Assembly: GCF_020882245.1 (NCBI RefSeq)
Contig: NC_083600.1
Span: 44,549,019-44,613,018 of the forward strand
Source of the DNA: Rhopalosiphum padi
Taxonomy: Eukaryota > Arthropoda > Insecta > Hemiptera > Aphididae
Direction of reading: 5' to 3'
DNA length: 64,000 bases
Below the pieces are notes generated by a model. That model saw nothing but the letters and a program-made list of their open reading frames with translations. It searched no databases and had not been told where the DNA came from. Numbering within the stretch: the first letter of the stretch is position 1; each line of letters starts with the position of its first letter. Positions 1 through 12,329 of this stretch are shown here, one piece after another. A program made the position numbers and the translations under genes.

Positions 1-1590
1 TTTATTTTGTTTCGATAAATTACAAATTTACAAATTAATTAGTTAAAGAAAAAAATGATATATATATAATATATATACATTCAAAACGAAATCACTTTAC
101 TTCGAACAGTCAGAAAAAAATGATGACACGAGTTTAATTGAAATCGTGGTAGTTGGTGGTTAAGGTTTTAGACTTAAATGATTTTCGGCGTTATCGACTC
201 CAAATACGGACGACGACGAATTGATTTCGACTATGTAAATACTCACACGTACCTATCTATCTTATCTAAGTAAAACGGCGGATGATGGGACATACATAAT
301 ATATTATATAATATATAGGTATTATATATATTATGTACATTATCATTGTAAGTATGTAATGTATTCGTATGTGCTCGATGTGGCAAACAAAAATGTAAGA
401 TAATAATAACAATAATAATAATTTACCAAATGTCGACACAGCACAAGCGTATAATATGTTTCCGACGTTATTATTGTGACGAATCGAGTGCAAGCGAGCC
501 GTGGGCATCGGCTTTGGCTACGTAAACGTTGTACCCACGACACTGCAAAGAATACACATTATGAAGGGAATAAAGTCCACGATACTTGTCAGAATGCGAT
601 GTACATGTCAATTTATACACATTTATTATCTTACTTGTATACGTTGTAAATCAAAGATGTGAAGGTATACCTATAATTTCTACTCGTAAGTAAAAACAAT
701 AATAAGCAATTATCAAATCAATGAAAAAAAAATTAAAACCGAAATAATAAAATCCGTTTACAACGAATACACTCTATGGATTCTAAATACACGCTGGTCT
801 AAAGAATCCTTTATTTATTTAAGATCCTCGATTCATAAACACAGTACATCATACATCACAATCATAGTATTTTTGTCGTGAACATTCATGGTAAATTTGA
901 ATAAATTTCATTTTCTCATTAATATAACAACTTTGGAAGCAATATTTACATCATAAAAACTTCAAAAAAATGGACTTTTATGAACATTTTTGGATAAGAC
1001 TTGAAAACAATAACGATTCAATCAGTGGCGGTTATTCTCAAAATAATATGTGTTGCTAAGGATATTTCTGTAGATCCATCTATTTACACAAAATTATCGT
1101 ATTTACTACAAAATATAAAATAATAAATGAAAATGCATCATCAACATTTAATCAGAGAGTCACATATATTTTCAATTTTTGGTTAATATCAAATTATAAT
1201 TTGTCTAAAAAATTAAAAAAGATATTGTCTGGTACTATAGTATAAAAAAAATGTAAATTTCTATTTCGAGAGAGTAGTAAATCATAGAAAATTTAATTTA
1301 TAGTTAGTATTTTCGGGATAAAAGTAAAAATAAAATATTCCAATGCTTTTAAAAATTCCGAAAAAAAAACAATAAAACAATTCGGAAAACCTGTAATTTC
1401 TACAAAAAACTAGTTTTAGAAAAATTCGATTTTTATTTTCTTTATAACTAACTGAAAAATGAATATACAGCTATAGAGTCTTGAAATTTCTACCGAATAT
1501 TCATTCATATTAGTAATTACTAGACATAAAAACATTTTAAATATATTTCTGCTCTTTTTGTGCTATTTATAGGTAAATTAATTTTTATTA
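1..1590. other. AT-rich non-coding stretch
   Basis: No supported gene. The stretch is AT-rich with TA-rich patches near 58-80 and 297-335. GTAAGT-like words at about 348 and 684 have no convincing open frame attached. The part at about 1,250-1,410 resembles the dispersed repeat seen again near 62.6 kb, listed separately. Confidence 0.6.
1245..1410. repeat. possible copy of a dispersed repeat (also near 62.6 kb)
   Basis: The order of words (TAAAAGTAAAAA, then ATTCCAATGCTTTT, then a run like CCGAAAAAAAAAC) parallels 62,610-62,660 (TTAAAAGTAAAAA, ATTCCCAATACTTTTC, CTGAAAAACAAAAAAAC). Both copies also carry TTTCTAT followed by a G-rich word upstream. I infer a diverged shared family. The match was read by eye and is AT-rich, so coincidence is possible. 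Confidence 0.3.
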
Positions 1591-1599
1591 AATTGATAA

Positions 1600-2670
1600 T
1601 TATTTATTATTTGTACATCACCCAACATTCAACCATTCGCCCGAATTGTATACGTGTTACTGAAAGAACACACGGACCATATGATAACGATAACTGCCAC
1701 TGGTTTCGATAACTACGGTATGGATCACCCACAAACTCATAACCAACAAAATTATTACACGTGCATTTTTTTGATATGAGTCTGCTCGGGGGGTTCTGGC
1801 AAGGTTTCCTACTCCACTGGTCATAAACACATATACACATTACACACGCGCATGCATATAACATGAACGCGTTTGAAAACAAAGTCAAACGCGTGTTGGC
1901 AGTGGCAGCAGGATAAGGCGAAACTTAAATGTACCACACTCTCAGCAGAGCAAACGCGTAAGCAGCGTTATATTATAATTTATATGAACTGAGTTTATGG
2001 TGATGTATGAACGTCGACCGCGTGTACATGTTATATACGTTCGCCGGGATCGTCGTCTTCGTCGTCGAAAGATATTTGTTTACGACACGCACGTAATGAT
2101 ACAAAATATATATATTTTTCCGAGTGTGGTCGGTGGCAGCGTTGGCCGTTTCACATACACACACGCGTACGCACTACATATGTATTAAATATATCGTTTG
2201 GATGGAGAAAGGAGGAGTCGACGATGAAAAAAAATGTAATAATAATAACGGAGAGGAGAAAAATCCACGGTAGTGGTGATGACAAGAGAGAAAGAGATTT
2301 GGGTCATTGCCAAAACGGAAAACAGAAATAAACTCGAATGGGAGTGCGGCGACGAAGGGCGCGATTTCGACTTGCGCGACTGGCGGTGGCGGCGTCTTCT
2401 TCGTCATCGTTGTCTTCGTCGTCGTCGTCGTCGTTTGTTCAGGCCACATATTATATCATCATCGTCATCATCATCATTATCATCATCATCATCATCATCA
2501 TTATTATTATTACTTTTCGACTTGCGTGTGTGACAATGACGATGACGACGACGATGACTGCTCAGTCGCGACATTCATTCGGTTATACCGCTAATTATAA
2601 ACCCCCGTTCCCCGACGCATACACGGATCGTTCTCGATCGTTTAGACGCGCGTCCGCACGCGATTAAAAA
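1600..2670. other. CpG-rich island with trinucleotide microsatellites
   Basis: GC and CpG rise sharply against the flanks. The core is microsatellite: TCG/TCT repeats around 2,397-2,434, an ATC/ATT tract at about 2,455-2,513, and GAC/GAT repeats near 2,533-2,558. The open frames on both strands are explained by this low complexity, and I do not call a gene. Such CpG-rich patches in insects can be promoters or regulatory DNA; that is inference here. Confidence 0.55.
2455..2513. repeat. (ATC)n/(ATT)n microsatellite
   Basis: A near-continuous run of ATC units passes into ATT units. It follows directly after TCG-type repeats, forming a compound trinucleotide microsatellite. Confidence 0.9.
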
Positions 2671-2699
2671 AGAGACGTCGAGCCAAAAAGCGTCGAAAT

Positions 2700-5200
2700 A
2701 CGAACGCACATAAAGTATTATAGACGTTTATGGTTATTGCGACGACATTGAATAATAATCATTAATTATTTAATAACCACAGTGAGACGATGGAATTGAA
2801 AACTTAAAAACGGCCATAGGACCGAGTGAAAATTGTATGGTCTGATTTGTATTCACTTGACTTTCACAGTCTCGATTTTTTTATGTATACTATATATACT
2901 ACATATATACTGTATGTAGTATTTCTATATAATGAAATTACTTCGAATGCAGGGCAGTATTGAGAGTAAATAAATTTGTTATAAAAAAATATAATCATAT
3001 ATATAAATATTGTCAACAATTTATGTCCAATTTCTTTTTATTTAAAATTTTAATTTATGTGACTAAATTTTGGCTTTTAATTTTTACTATTTATTATAAA
3101 TAATTATGGTATGCTAAGATTCAACTCTACAATCTACATCAATAGACAGACAACACTAGATGATGACGAGCTGTGTAAATAACTACTGATATATCGATGA
3201 TGAAATTTTCGTATCATAAATAATTCTCTACGGATATTAATTTTGCGTAGGACACAAATACACAATATATTATGTTTTACGTGGTATGACTGTCTCGAGT
3301 GGATTTCATTTCCACAATACTATTCCGCCTCACTTCCGCCCACCAACTATCGTTTTGCAGAGAATTTTCATTTCGGACTTTGTCGTACATTATACATCGA
3401 TTGTATTAACTATTATCATTATTAAATGGATATAACAAACAATAAACAGAAAACGAAAAACGATAATATTCTTGACTCACTCCCGTTTAAACCACTATAG
3501 TTACTTGTATCAAATGTATATAGGTAAAATGCTAATGGTTTTTCTCTTTTTAAACAAAATATCCCTTTACAATATACATAATAATAACTATTCACTTATA
3601 GAAATAAAATAATTATTTTGTTGAAGCAGCCAACTCATTGATGACACAGACAACTATTATATTTCTATTAGCAATCCTTTTAAACATTTTTGTCTAGTAG
3701 TTGGTGTCTATTATATATAAAGTTACCATATAACTTTAACTTTTAAATGTAGGTAATCTAATAAGCTTACGCGTTATGAATTAAAATATAAATAGAAGTA
3801 GACATAGTGAGACTGTAAGTTCTTATAAAAATGCGCTAGGCTTTCATAGTATCTATAACGATCAAATGCGCATACTTATTTTACATTACAGTTTATGATA
3901 AAATAAGTGAGCATAACTATCTGCTTTACTATCAATGAAGTCATGATTTTTGAATTTGTATGGTATAAAATCATCGTTTTCCGTGTCATATGGGTTTATC
4001 TATGTAGTACAAATTTACTATTCTATATTATTATAATATACCAAACATCATATTATGGAAATACAAAGTTGGAGAAGTGGCTATATCTCCATAAAACGAT
4101 TCAAGGATAAATCTTAAAATTGTTGTGCATAAACGATTGGCATAATAGTTTGAAATAAAAATGTCCAAAATAGGATTAAATTAGGAAAAAGGATCCTTAT
4201 CCGCTAGGTACTGATTGCATTACATCCATTGCAACAATAATACAACGTATTATATTACAAATACCATTATGTAATGTTTTATTATTAGTTGGTTATTTGT
4301 TAAACACTAATATTGAACATATAATGCCTACAATAAAAAAATATAGCGTGTAAACTTATCTTGTCAATCTGTTTTTTTGCATGAACTAATGCGTCATTGT
4401 ACATGAATGTTTCTTAAAATTAAATATCCAAGTTGACAGATTCCAAGTCCTATGAAATAGACGCTATATTAGTTCGCTACAATCCAAAACTTTTTAAATC
4501 AATAATTATAGTGATGAAAAAAATATATATTAAAAATATATCCCAATAAAAATACTAAACATAATGATAAAGTTTGAATTGAATTATAGAGTCATCTAAA
4601 GTTTACATTTTTTTTTTAGTAAACGTCTGGCCCACACGTAAATTGATAAGAACAAATTTAATTAGAGGTTCGGATAATATAACTTTGTATTAAACGTCAA
4701 TTATAAAATTAAATTTATTATCTTAAATAATGTAAAAACAAATAACAAAATGAGAGATTTATGTTTATAGTTCGTTACGTTATTTAAATTATATAGTTAT
4801 TATTATTTATTTATATAACACGGATTTTAAATAGTTGAAACATTAAAAACAATTTTAAGCCTATGTATAATGTACGTATAATATACTACTGTAAGTTTAG
4901 TATGTATTAGTTATTTAATATTTTGATTTCAAAAAATATCTATTTTAAAATTTAAATGTCAAAATAAATTTTTATGAATTTAAAAATTATTAAAGTTGAA
5001 TCAATTTATATTCTAAAATATGTAATTTATCTAACTTAATAATAAGAACCAAATTATGATAGTATTTAAAAACTTGATTTTTATTTGTTTGATTTTTAAG
5101 TAATTGTAAAATTTAATTTGAAATAATGATATTATATCATATAATAGATCTTGCAACCTTGTTTATTAATAATGTTATAGTACACTTTATCTTGTTCCTC
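2700..5200. other. AT-rich desert
   Basis: I see no supported gene. Short frames near 3,243-3,425 and 3,907-4,110 have AT-driven composition and no splice or initiation support. A TA-rich patch lies at about 2,884-2,935. Confidence 0.6.
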
Positions 5201-5241
5201 ACTATGTACAGAAGGAAAATGAAAATGAAGATAAAAAAAAA

Positions 5242-5454
5242 ATGGAAAAATCAGGCTGCTTTCCAACACTAATAGTTGTTTTCGGGATACAGGTGTTTAT
5301 TGGAGCGAATAGAAATCAAACAACGCCGAGTAAAACAAAACAATTTCTGATACGTACCTACAGATGTGCCAAATTGTGGAAATGTTTGGTTAGTTTCCCA
5401 AATTCTCCACGGCACACGGAGTCCACGAAAAAAAAAAATAATAACAATAAATAA
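5242..5454 (+). CDS. possible small secreted peptide (70 aa)
   Basis: The frame opens with ATG in a strong context (A at -3, G at +4). The N-terminus (MEKSGCFPTLIVVFGIQVF) resembles a signal peptide, with small residues Gly-Ala at about 22-23 as a possible cleavage site. The remaining roughly 45 residues are basic, with two cysteines, one NQT glycosylation motif and a Lys/Asn-rich tail. AATAAA occurs right at the end of the frame (5,446-5,451 and 5,450-5,455), which would suit a compact transcript but also reflects an A-rich tract. No family is recognised. The alternative is a chance frame, so transcription evidence is needed. Confidence 0.25.
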   Translation: MEKSGCFPTLIVVFGIQVFIGANRNQTTPSKTKQFLIRTYRCAKLWKCLVSFPNSPRHTESTKKKNNNNK

Positions 5455-5455
5455 A
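5446..5455 (+). promoter_or_regulatory. overlapping AATAAA poly(A) signals
   Basis: Two overlapping AATAAA hexamers sit across the stop codon of the small frame at 5,242. In an A-rich context they may be incidental. Confidence 0.3.
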
Positions 5456-5459
5456 TATT

Positions 5460-6300
5460 GAAAAAATAAATAATAAAACGACCTTCGTTCACTAATTAAA
5501 CAACTAGGTTTGCCAGTTTTTCGTGTGCAACTTTGAAACAGTAAGACGGTACAAATGAAAAAAACGATTGCACGTTTCCGACAATTCGAGACGAAATGGT
5601 AATCAAACTACCAAATAAGTACGTATTATACATGTATTTATTTACCGTCACAATAATAGTAATAGGTATGCTATACAGTATACAATGTGTTTGCGTGGAG
5701 AAAAAAATATCGAATTTATAAAGTTTATTCTTGCAGAGAATCAAATTCATAAAAAAAAAAGGAAAAACGCCAAACTCGTAGTGCTTTTTAATAATATACA
5801 GATTTCGATGTCAAAACTTTGAGAGGCGATGGCTTCCTTGTGTTTAAATCGAAAAAGTACGTTTTGATTCACTCGCTGTGTATACAAATAAAAGAAAACA
5901 AAAACAAAAAAAATGGAATCACAGTATACAGTATAAGATCATTATGCAAGCTATTATGTTAGACTTTTTTCGAGTGTCTCTATCTACAAGATTTTATTTC
6001 TTTATTAATGTATTATACGCAGTTGCTTTTATAGCAATTGAAAATTTTCTATTATAACGCAAACCATTGTCCAAAGCAAAAATAATCGTTCATCAGAACC
6101 TGCAGTACGTTCATAATCATACGATAAAAAGCTTTGATTTTTGTATAAATCCGGTTACCCGTAATACTTAATTAGTTAATATAAACTTTGAGGTTTTTTA
6201 GGATACAGTCGACTTTTATAATTATTGTATTCAGTAGTGTTTTTGTTTTGCCATCGGACTTTTTTCTTGATATCGTGCACTTATGATACACGTTAGAAAG
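5460..6300. other. AT-rich intergenic or intronic stretch
   Basis: I see nothing supportable. An 84-codon minus-strand frame at 5,496-5,750 has no coding character or splice support. Confidence 0.5.
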
Positions 6301-6329
6301 GTAATGTACACGCGTATTTATACACCTAT

Positions 6330-6535
6330 ATGGTGGTTGCCGAATCGATGAATGCGATTATGGGGTTAGCCGTCTGTACGGGTTTAGAGTGTTCACGGAT
6401 TGATGGACTCGCGCAGTGTGTCGTGCGATAACGTTAAATCAAATCTCCGGTGTGTACAGTCGCGTTACCGCTTACACTGCAGCATAGGGTGCGACAGCGG
6501 GGTAGCTGTGCGTGTCGGGGCTGAAGACGCCACAG

Positions 6536-6585
<50 letters not shown>

Positions 6586-6830
6586 GTGAACGTTGGCGGG
6601 AAAGGACGGCAGCGACTGGGCTATGCAACATCTCCACTACCCGGCACACACACACCAAATTGCTCAACGACCCCCTCGGTAGTCGTGGGGAAAAACTAGG
6701 AGAAGAAGCAGTTTGAAAAATCGAACTCGTATATATGTGCTGCCGATCTCGGGCACGACAAATGGGTGCGACGTAAAGTTTTCTTCGGAGCCCCTTATAT
6801 ACTAACATTGACTATTATAATAATATGTGT
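6330..6830. other. CpG-rich island split by an (AT)n tract
   Basis: A locally GC-rich block has CpG-rich sequence on either side of a TA dinucleotide run. Open frames on both strands (6,400-6,699 plus, 6,434-6,808 minus) read through the dinucleotide repeat as Ile-Tyr repeats. They are better explained as low complexity than as coding sequence. Confidence 0.5.
6538..6583. repeat. (AT)n microsatellite, about 46 bp
   Basis: A pure alternating AT run, flanked by GC-rich unique sequence on both sides. Confidence 0.95.
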
Positions 6831-6849
6831 ATGTGTAGTTGCCAGTCCT

Positions 6850-9800
6850 CTGTTTACAATCGAAAAGCAAAAGAAACTTTCCGTCGGAATCGCCTGCGAT
6901 TACTGTGTTTATGGGTCGATGAATCACACCGGTCTATAAAGTGTATTATTATTATTTAAGGTTGATGTTTCACGCATATATTGTTGTCGTGTACTCCACT
7001 TTTGTGCATATTATTATCGACATCCAGACAATGGAACTTTTACAAGATTTTTTCGGTAAAAATATCTGCAGATGATCCAAAAAATAAAAAAAAATACAAA
7101 TAATAACTTACTCAAACCGATCAAAAATATAGCTATTGACACAGAAAAATGCTTCGAGTAATCTCAAAACATTTGTTTCGGTTTCTAAAGTATGGTACAA
7201 ATGTGGATTCTGGTGAGGTTAAGATTATTTTGGGCATAGTTCTAGTGGTTTTTGACATCCTATAAATTGGTTTCGAGGACAACAAATAAGAATCGTGTTT
7301 ACTGGGTTTTTAAATTGATCTATAGTTTTTATAGTTCTGCATAATATAATTCATGCGGTATGGTATTTCAAAATTTGCATGTCACTCTTGTTCCATTGAC
7401 GTGGAAACGTGTTGAAAACGAAAATTCCAAATATAATGTAATATAGGAGGTACCCACTCAAAACATTACTCCTTGCACTGTATATACAGTTGTGCTGTGG
7501 ATAAAAAAACGCGTTCGACGTTTAGCTGTTTACATCAAACTATTCATCACGTGATTACTTAAACATAAACACGGAGAATATTTTAACGTACAAAATGCAA
7601 CTAAAAAAAAAAAAAATGTTTGTTTATAATAATGTATTTAAACAGAAACCCCTCGGCAAGGCATATGATTTGTATTCAACGAAACCCTATTATACAGAAC
7701 TCAGTGGCAAGTGCACAAAATGCTTATGTAATCTGTTAAAACGAAGCCAAGATAAATTTTTTTTATTTTTTATTATTCCAAGTGGTTAATAGAATATGGT
7801 CTTAAGATATTATAATATGTGTTTGTGTTGAACTTGGGTTATTGGGTTTTCTGATTTTGCATTTTTTTAAGTACACCCTATACAGATTTATAGACATTAT
7901 TCATATTATATGTTTTTCTGTTGTGGAGCACAAAATCGATATTGAAAATATACAAAAAAACCAATATTTATTTTGAATAATAAGACATTGTACTTCAGTT
8001 TGTTGTTGAAACATCAAAATAAATTAAGTTGTTAAAATCCACATATTATAAATAACGAGGAAGATTGTGTTAAAAATACGAATATTTGAAACATTTTGTT
8101 AAAAATAAATTACATATGGTTTTAATGGATATTGTTTATTCATTTTAAAGTTTTACGTTTTGTTCCAAATATATATGAGATATAAGATCAATGAAAACCT
8201 AACCAATGGAAAATATAATTTATTGTTCGAAAATCGATCAGATTTATTAAAGAAAATAAACAAAATTTTAAATAAAAGGTTTAAAACTAATTGTAAAAAT
8301 AACAAAAAAGTTTCACGTCAGATTTTTTTTAATTCCATCATTTAAAAAAAAAAAATTCTACGTGACTGATCATAATGAAAACGATAAAATACCAAGTTTT
8401 AAAATCTCAGAGATGTATACTAAAAAAAGGGTGAAGTTAATCAATAAACTATAAAATCCAGTGTCAACCTGTATTAGAAAGGATGAAAGCAAAATAGAAA
8501 ATAAACTTTTTTTGGTATTAAAAACGAGATAAAACAAACCCTTAGGCTTATCCGATTAACATGCTGAGTATACTATAATTGGACAAACATCATCCCATAT
8601 CTACGATGTATACATTTTTTTATTTATTAAAAATGTCATCATTTCATTTCTTTAGACATTGGTGAACACTGTTTAGATAAAATAAGCTAAATAATATTAA
8701 TATGTGTAGATGGAAGTATATTATATATCACGTTTTCATTAATTACATCTCTAATCTAAATATTAGTAAGTTTGTACCATGACCACAAGAACGTTAACAA
8801 AATATAATATTTATATCATAAATGAGAACTTGACAATTCGTTAAGGTATTGTTGTTCAGTAAAATAACTGGATGCACATTATGTTATTATACCCACATTT
8901 TGATATATTCGAATAAAAACGAAATGTTCGATTAATGTCTAGAAACAAAACAATAATTTTTTTTTTGATATAGACAACACAATAAAATAAAGTGAAATTC
9001 GTAAAAATAAAAACAGATGCCAATTGGCGTTGGTAGAGACGTTATTATTTTTTCTTTTTAGTTTTTTCCCCAGCGTGTTGTTTGTGCGCATTAATTTACA
9101 AGCGACATTTTTGATTAAGACTCCAGCGGTGTCACGTGATATTTTTAATTACGGGGCTGACGAAAAAGTCCTTTTGTAGAGAAAACACCCCTTTGCGTGG
9201 ATATTCATAACCGAATAGAGACATACAAAGACGTAGAGAAAAATATAATAATATACATCAGAGATCAGACAACTCTCACTACAGCTCATCGTACTTTGGA
9301 GAGGGGAAATAACTATTATTAAATATAAAATAGCGTTAATGATAATAAAAAATAATTTTAAAACACACATTCCGTGTAAATTTGAAATTAGTTTTAAAAA
9401 ACAAGAATGAATATATAAATTGACAAACAGCGTGTTAACACAAAAACTACAGTTTATTAATGTAATTATAAGACTAAAAACTCGTATTTTTTATAATAAT
9501 TTTTCGAGTTAAAAAAATTCGAGCTAATTTTAAACAAACGATGTTGTGGAACAACCTAAATAAAATATGATTCAAAAACTCTTTTCTTTGTAACTGTTTA
9601 TATAAACGAATATTTGGTTGTTATTTGTGCAAATTCGAGCTTTTGATGCAAAATTATTTTTAGCTATACCTACAAGTATTTTTTTCTTCGATGACTGAAG
9701 ATTTATTGAACGATCGCGTAAAGATGACCACTAAAATTAGATTTTAAAAATCCCCTCAACTCAACGTTACGAAGTTCAAAAATCGAGTAAAGGATATGTT

Positions 9801-10880
9801 TAGCTATAACGGATAGTTTTTTCCCCCTTTTGACTACGTGACATAAATACTTTAGGACTATCTAGCATCATAACGTCGTATTAAAAGTTGTATCTATACG
9901 TTGTGTTGAGTTTGAAGTATGGTCTTAAAATTATTACTACCATAGATGGCACAAAAACAAAATTAAAACTAGGTAATGAGTTAATTTAATAGCACTATAT
10001 TAATTACGATATATTATTATACGGCGGGAATCTATTTTAATATAGACGCGTAAATGTGTAAATGTGTTTAAAATCCAAATAGATGTCCCTCATTTTGTTC
10101 GTAAAATTACTATTTTTATGCGAATCTTGATTACCACTTACATCGTACAAATAATAATACATTTATTTTAATATGCATATTAATTGCTAGCAAATGCGAC
10201 TGGTTAGAAAGTATAAAAAGCAGACATACTTATAATGTTGAGTTAGATACTAACCACAGAAAAAGTTTTCGTAAAAAAAAAAAAAATTAAATTAAGAATT
10301 GAAAAAAACGTTATGCTAATTAAAAAAATATTTGAATAATTTTTGAATAAGACTAAAGTAAAAACAAATATTTTACGAAGCCATCACGTGATTATGATGA
10401 ATTATGCATATTATTTACGATTAAACTGCAACCGCGATAACAAAATAATTACATTAATGCAACACTTCTAGATTATTGATATGAGTTTATCAAATACAAA
10501 AGAAGATTCGAGTGTAATACAATATTGTTATTATTTGTTATGATGTTAGATCATTATATAAAACACAAACTTAAGTAGGTAGGTGCTATAATAATAATGA
10601 TAATTGATAATCATTTGAGTAGCCCACATTGCATCGTAAAATGTAATATTATATTATACTGTGCTAGTCGAACCGAAGCCAAACCGTTTGCTAGTGACTA
10701 GCATATGACCCGTTCCTCCTCCTGTTGACCTATCAATGCGGTCCATGATTGACAGTGCACTTAAATTTTGTTATTACTGTTGTAATAATATGTATTTTAC
10801 GGTTGATACACAACGTGCGTTTTAATTGACCGGTAATATAAATTTTATACGCGGAACAGCGGTCATTAGTCATTATCGAT
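6850..10880. other. AT-rich desert
   Basis: No gene is supported. A 64-codon ATG frame at 7,595-7,789 (plus) begins in an A-run and contains a CTKCLC cysteine cluster but has no other support. The frame at 8,160-8,345 starts without ATG in A-rich sequence. A CpG-richer shoulder begins at about 10,680. Confidence 0.55.
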
Positions 10881-10983
10881 CGACGTGCAATGTTATTCGT
10901 TCCGGTACTAAACGTAAAATATTCAACGGGCTCGTGTGCGGAGAAACCACAATGTCGACAAACACAATGATTATAATAAATAA

Positions 10984-11427
10984 TTAATTAATTAAAATAA
11001 ACCATTTTTGTTTCGACATCATATTATTATTTTGTACAATATGAGCGTTGCTGCGGCCGATCGGAACAATATGACTATTTTTCATCGCGTATTGTGCTTG
11101 CGCCGTACCAAATGGGTAATTTAAGCTCTTACAGCAGTACATGTATACAAAATATAGGTTTAAACGCTTGTGTACACGTACCGACGAAACCAGAAACCCC
11201 GTCATTGGATTTAACCAGAAAACGCTTACATAAAAAAGTCCACCTCTACGAATCGACTTGTCAGCGACATGATAATAATATAAATATACGTTCAACAAAA
11301 TTCGCGGCCAGCATTTCGGGCAAAAATTGATTTTGGTAAACCATATAATAATAAAAAGGAAACGACTCAGTTTTCCACATAAAACGCATTGTATAATATA
11401 TACACTATCCGTTATACGACTGTACAC
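10984..11427 (-). CDS. longest open frame in the window, unknown protein (147 aa)
   Basis: This is the longest ATG-to-stop frame here, inside the CpG-rich island at 10.9-12.6 kb and on the same strand as the gene model at 11.7-12.3 kb. It carries a C-x2-C pair at residues 14-17 and another at 36-39, a spacing that recalls zinc-ribbon knuckles. The sequence between them is strongly hydrophobic, which does not fit a standard zinc ribbon. A hydrophobic stretch spans about residues 23-31. A GTAAGC word inside the frame could be a splice donor. I recognise no family. It may be a chance frame in CpG-rich DNA. Confidence 0.25.
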   Translation of the reverse strand: MYSRITDSVYIIQCVLCGKLSRFLFIIIWFTKINFCPKCWPRILLNVYLYYYHVADKSIRRGGLFYVSVFWLNPMTGFLVSSVRVHKRLNLYFVYMYCCKSLNYPFGTAQAQYAMKNSHIVPIGRSNAHIVQNNNMMSKQKWFILIN

Positions 11428-11470
11428 AACTATATATTATTATAATACACTCCTCCTTCGGTTCGTATAT

Positions 11471-11476
11471 TTTATT
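11471..11476 (-). promoter_or_regulatory. poly(A) signal AATAAA
   Basis: A canonical AATAAA reads on the minus strand about 240 bp past the stop of the three-exon model ending at 11,714. This is a plausible position for the 3' end of that transcript. Confidence 0.35.
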
Positions 11477-11713
11477 TAGAGAAAGAGGGACGAAATTTCT
11501 TGCCGTCTAGCCGAACACATTATTATAACGCATATACACCGCTTAAATAATATATATTTCAGGAACTTCGCGTGGAACCGCTGTTTCGCTTTGAAACGTC
11601 GGACAATAATATTATACACGTTAGAATGAAATAACATAATAACAGAGACGAACGTCGAATCGTGTCGCGACGTTGTACATTTTATATTGTGAGGAAAGCT
11701 CGCGCAAAAGACG

Positions 11714-12314
11714 TCACCGCTGTGCACAATGCAATGACGAATTAGCCACGAGCGTATAGTCGCTTTGATATGCATCCGTAATATAAAAAATGTGTGCAGT
11801 GTCATCGATAAAAATACGTTTTAACATAATACGATTTTGTATTATGATTTTGTGGCGTCGGGAGTTTTCGCGTAATTTCTTCGTCCCGGTGGCAGAAAAT
11901 ACTACACAGGGCTTGCGATATTTCGTGTCGATAATCGATATACATCATATAAGTACCTGGGACGGCGCTTCTTTAAAGGCACGAAACGATAATATGTGTG
12001 GATATTGCGAGTTTATTGCGATCGTCAGTGCAATATTTATGTGTGCCGTCAAACCGACGATGCAAAAACTTTCTGACGTCTTCATTTGTACGATATATGT
12101 ACGATTGAAATCGACATTTTGAAAAAACGAAACACTATGCGTCAGTGATACCACTACATAAATCGAACTAAAAATTAGATAATGGGCGCGAGCCCAATAC
12201 TGGCGTCTACTTTGAAAACAAAAATATATTAATTTATTACAGAAATATGTAATAAACACGTACCGCCGCGTAGTGTATAGTACCTACTTACTACAGATTA
12301 GATAATTGCGTCAT
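11714..12314 (-). CDS. three-exon gene model, unknown 146-aa protein
   Basis: Read on the minus strand. Exon 1 is 12,314-12,292, starting with ATG (A at -3) after an in-frame stop. Intron 1 is 12,291-12,210 (82 bp), GTAAGTAG to TTTTCAAAG. Exon 2 is 12,209-11,957. Intron 2 is 11,956-11,879 (78 bp), with donor CAG|GTACTT and acceptor GACGAAG. Exon 3 is 11,878-11,714, ending in TGA. The joined frame is 441 nt, 146 residues plus stop. Hydrophobic segments lie at about residues 19-31 and 57-72, with NxS/T motifs at 43 and 138, so a small membrane or secreted protein is possible. Intron 1 has the best signals; the intron 2 acceptor is weaker, and TGTGTAG just upstream is an alternative giving a shorter C-terminus. 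No homologue is recognised. The signals are visible; that it is a gene is inference. Confidence 0.35.
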
Positions 12315-12329
12315 AGTTTAGAACGTTGT

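Noticed and set aside
2273..2667. Overlapping open frames of 86-109 codons in three plus-strand frames
   Set aside because: All three frames are open because of TCG/ATC/GAC trinucleotide repeats; the products are Arg-, His- or Ile-runs.
6400..6808. 99- and 124-codon frames on opposite strands
   Set aside because: Both read through an (AT)n tract as Ile-Tyr repeats, and open frames on both strands of CpG-rich DNA are expected.
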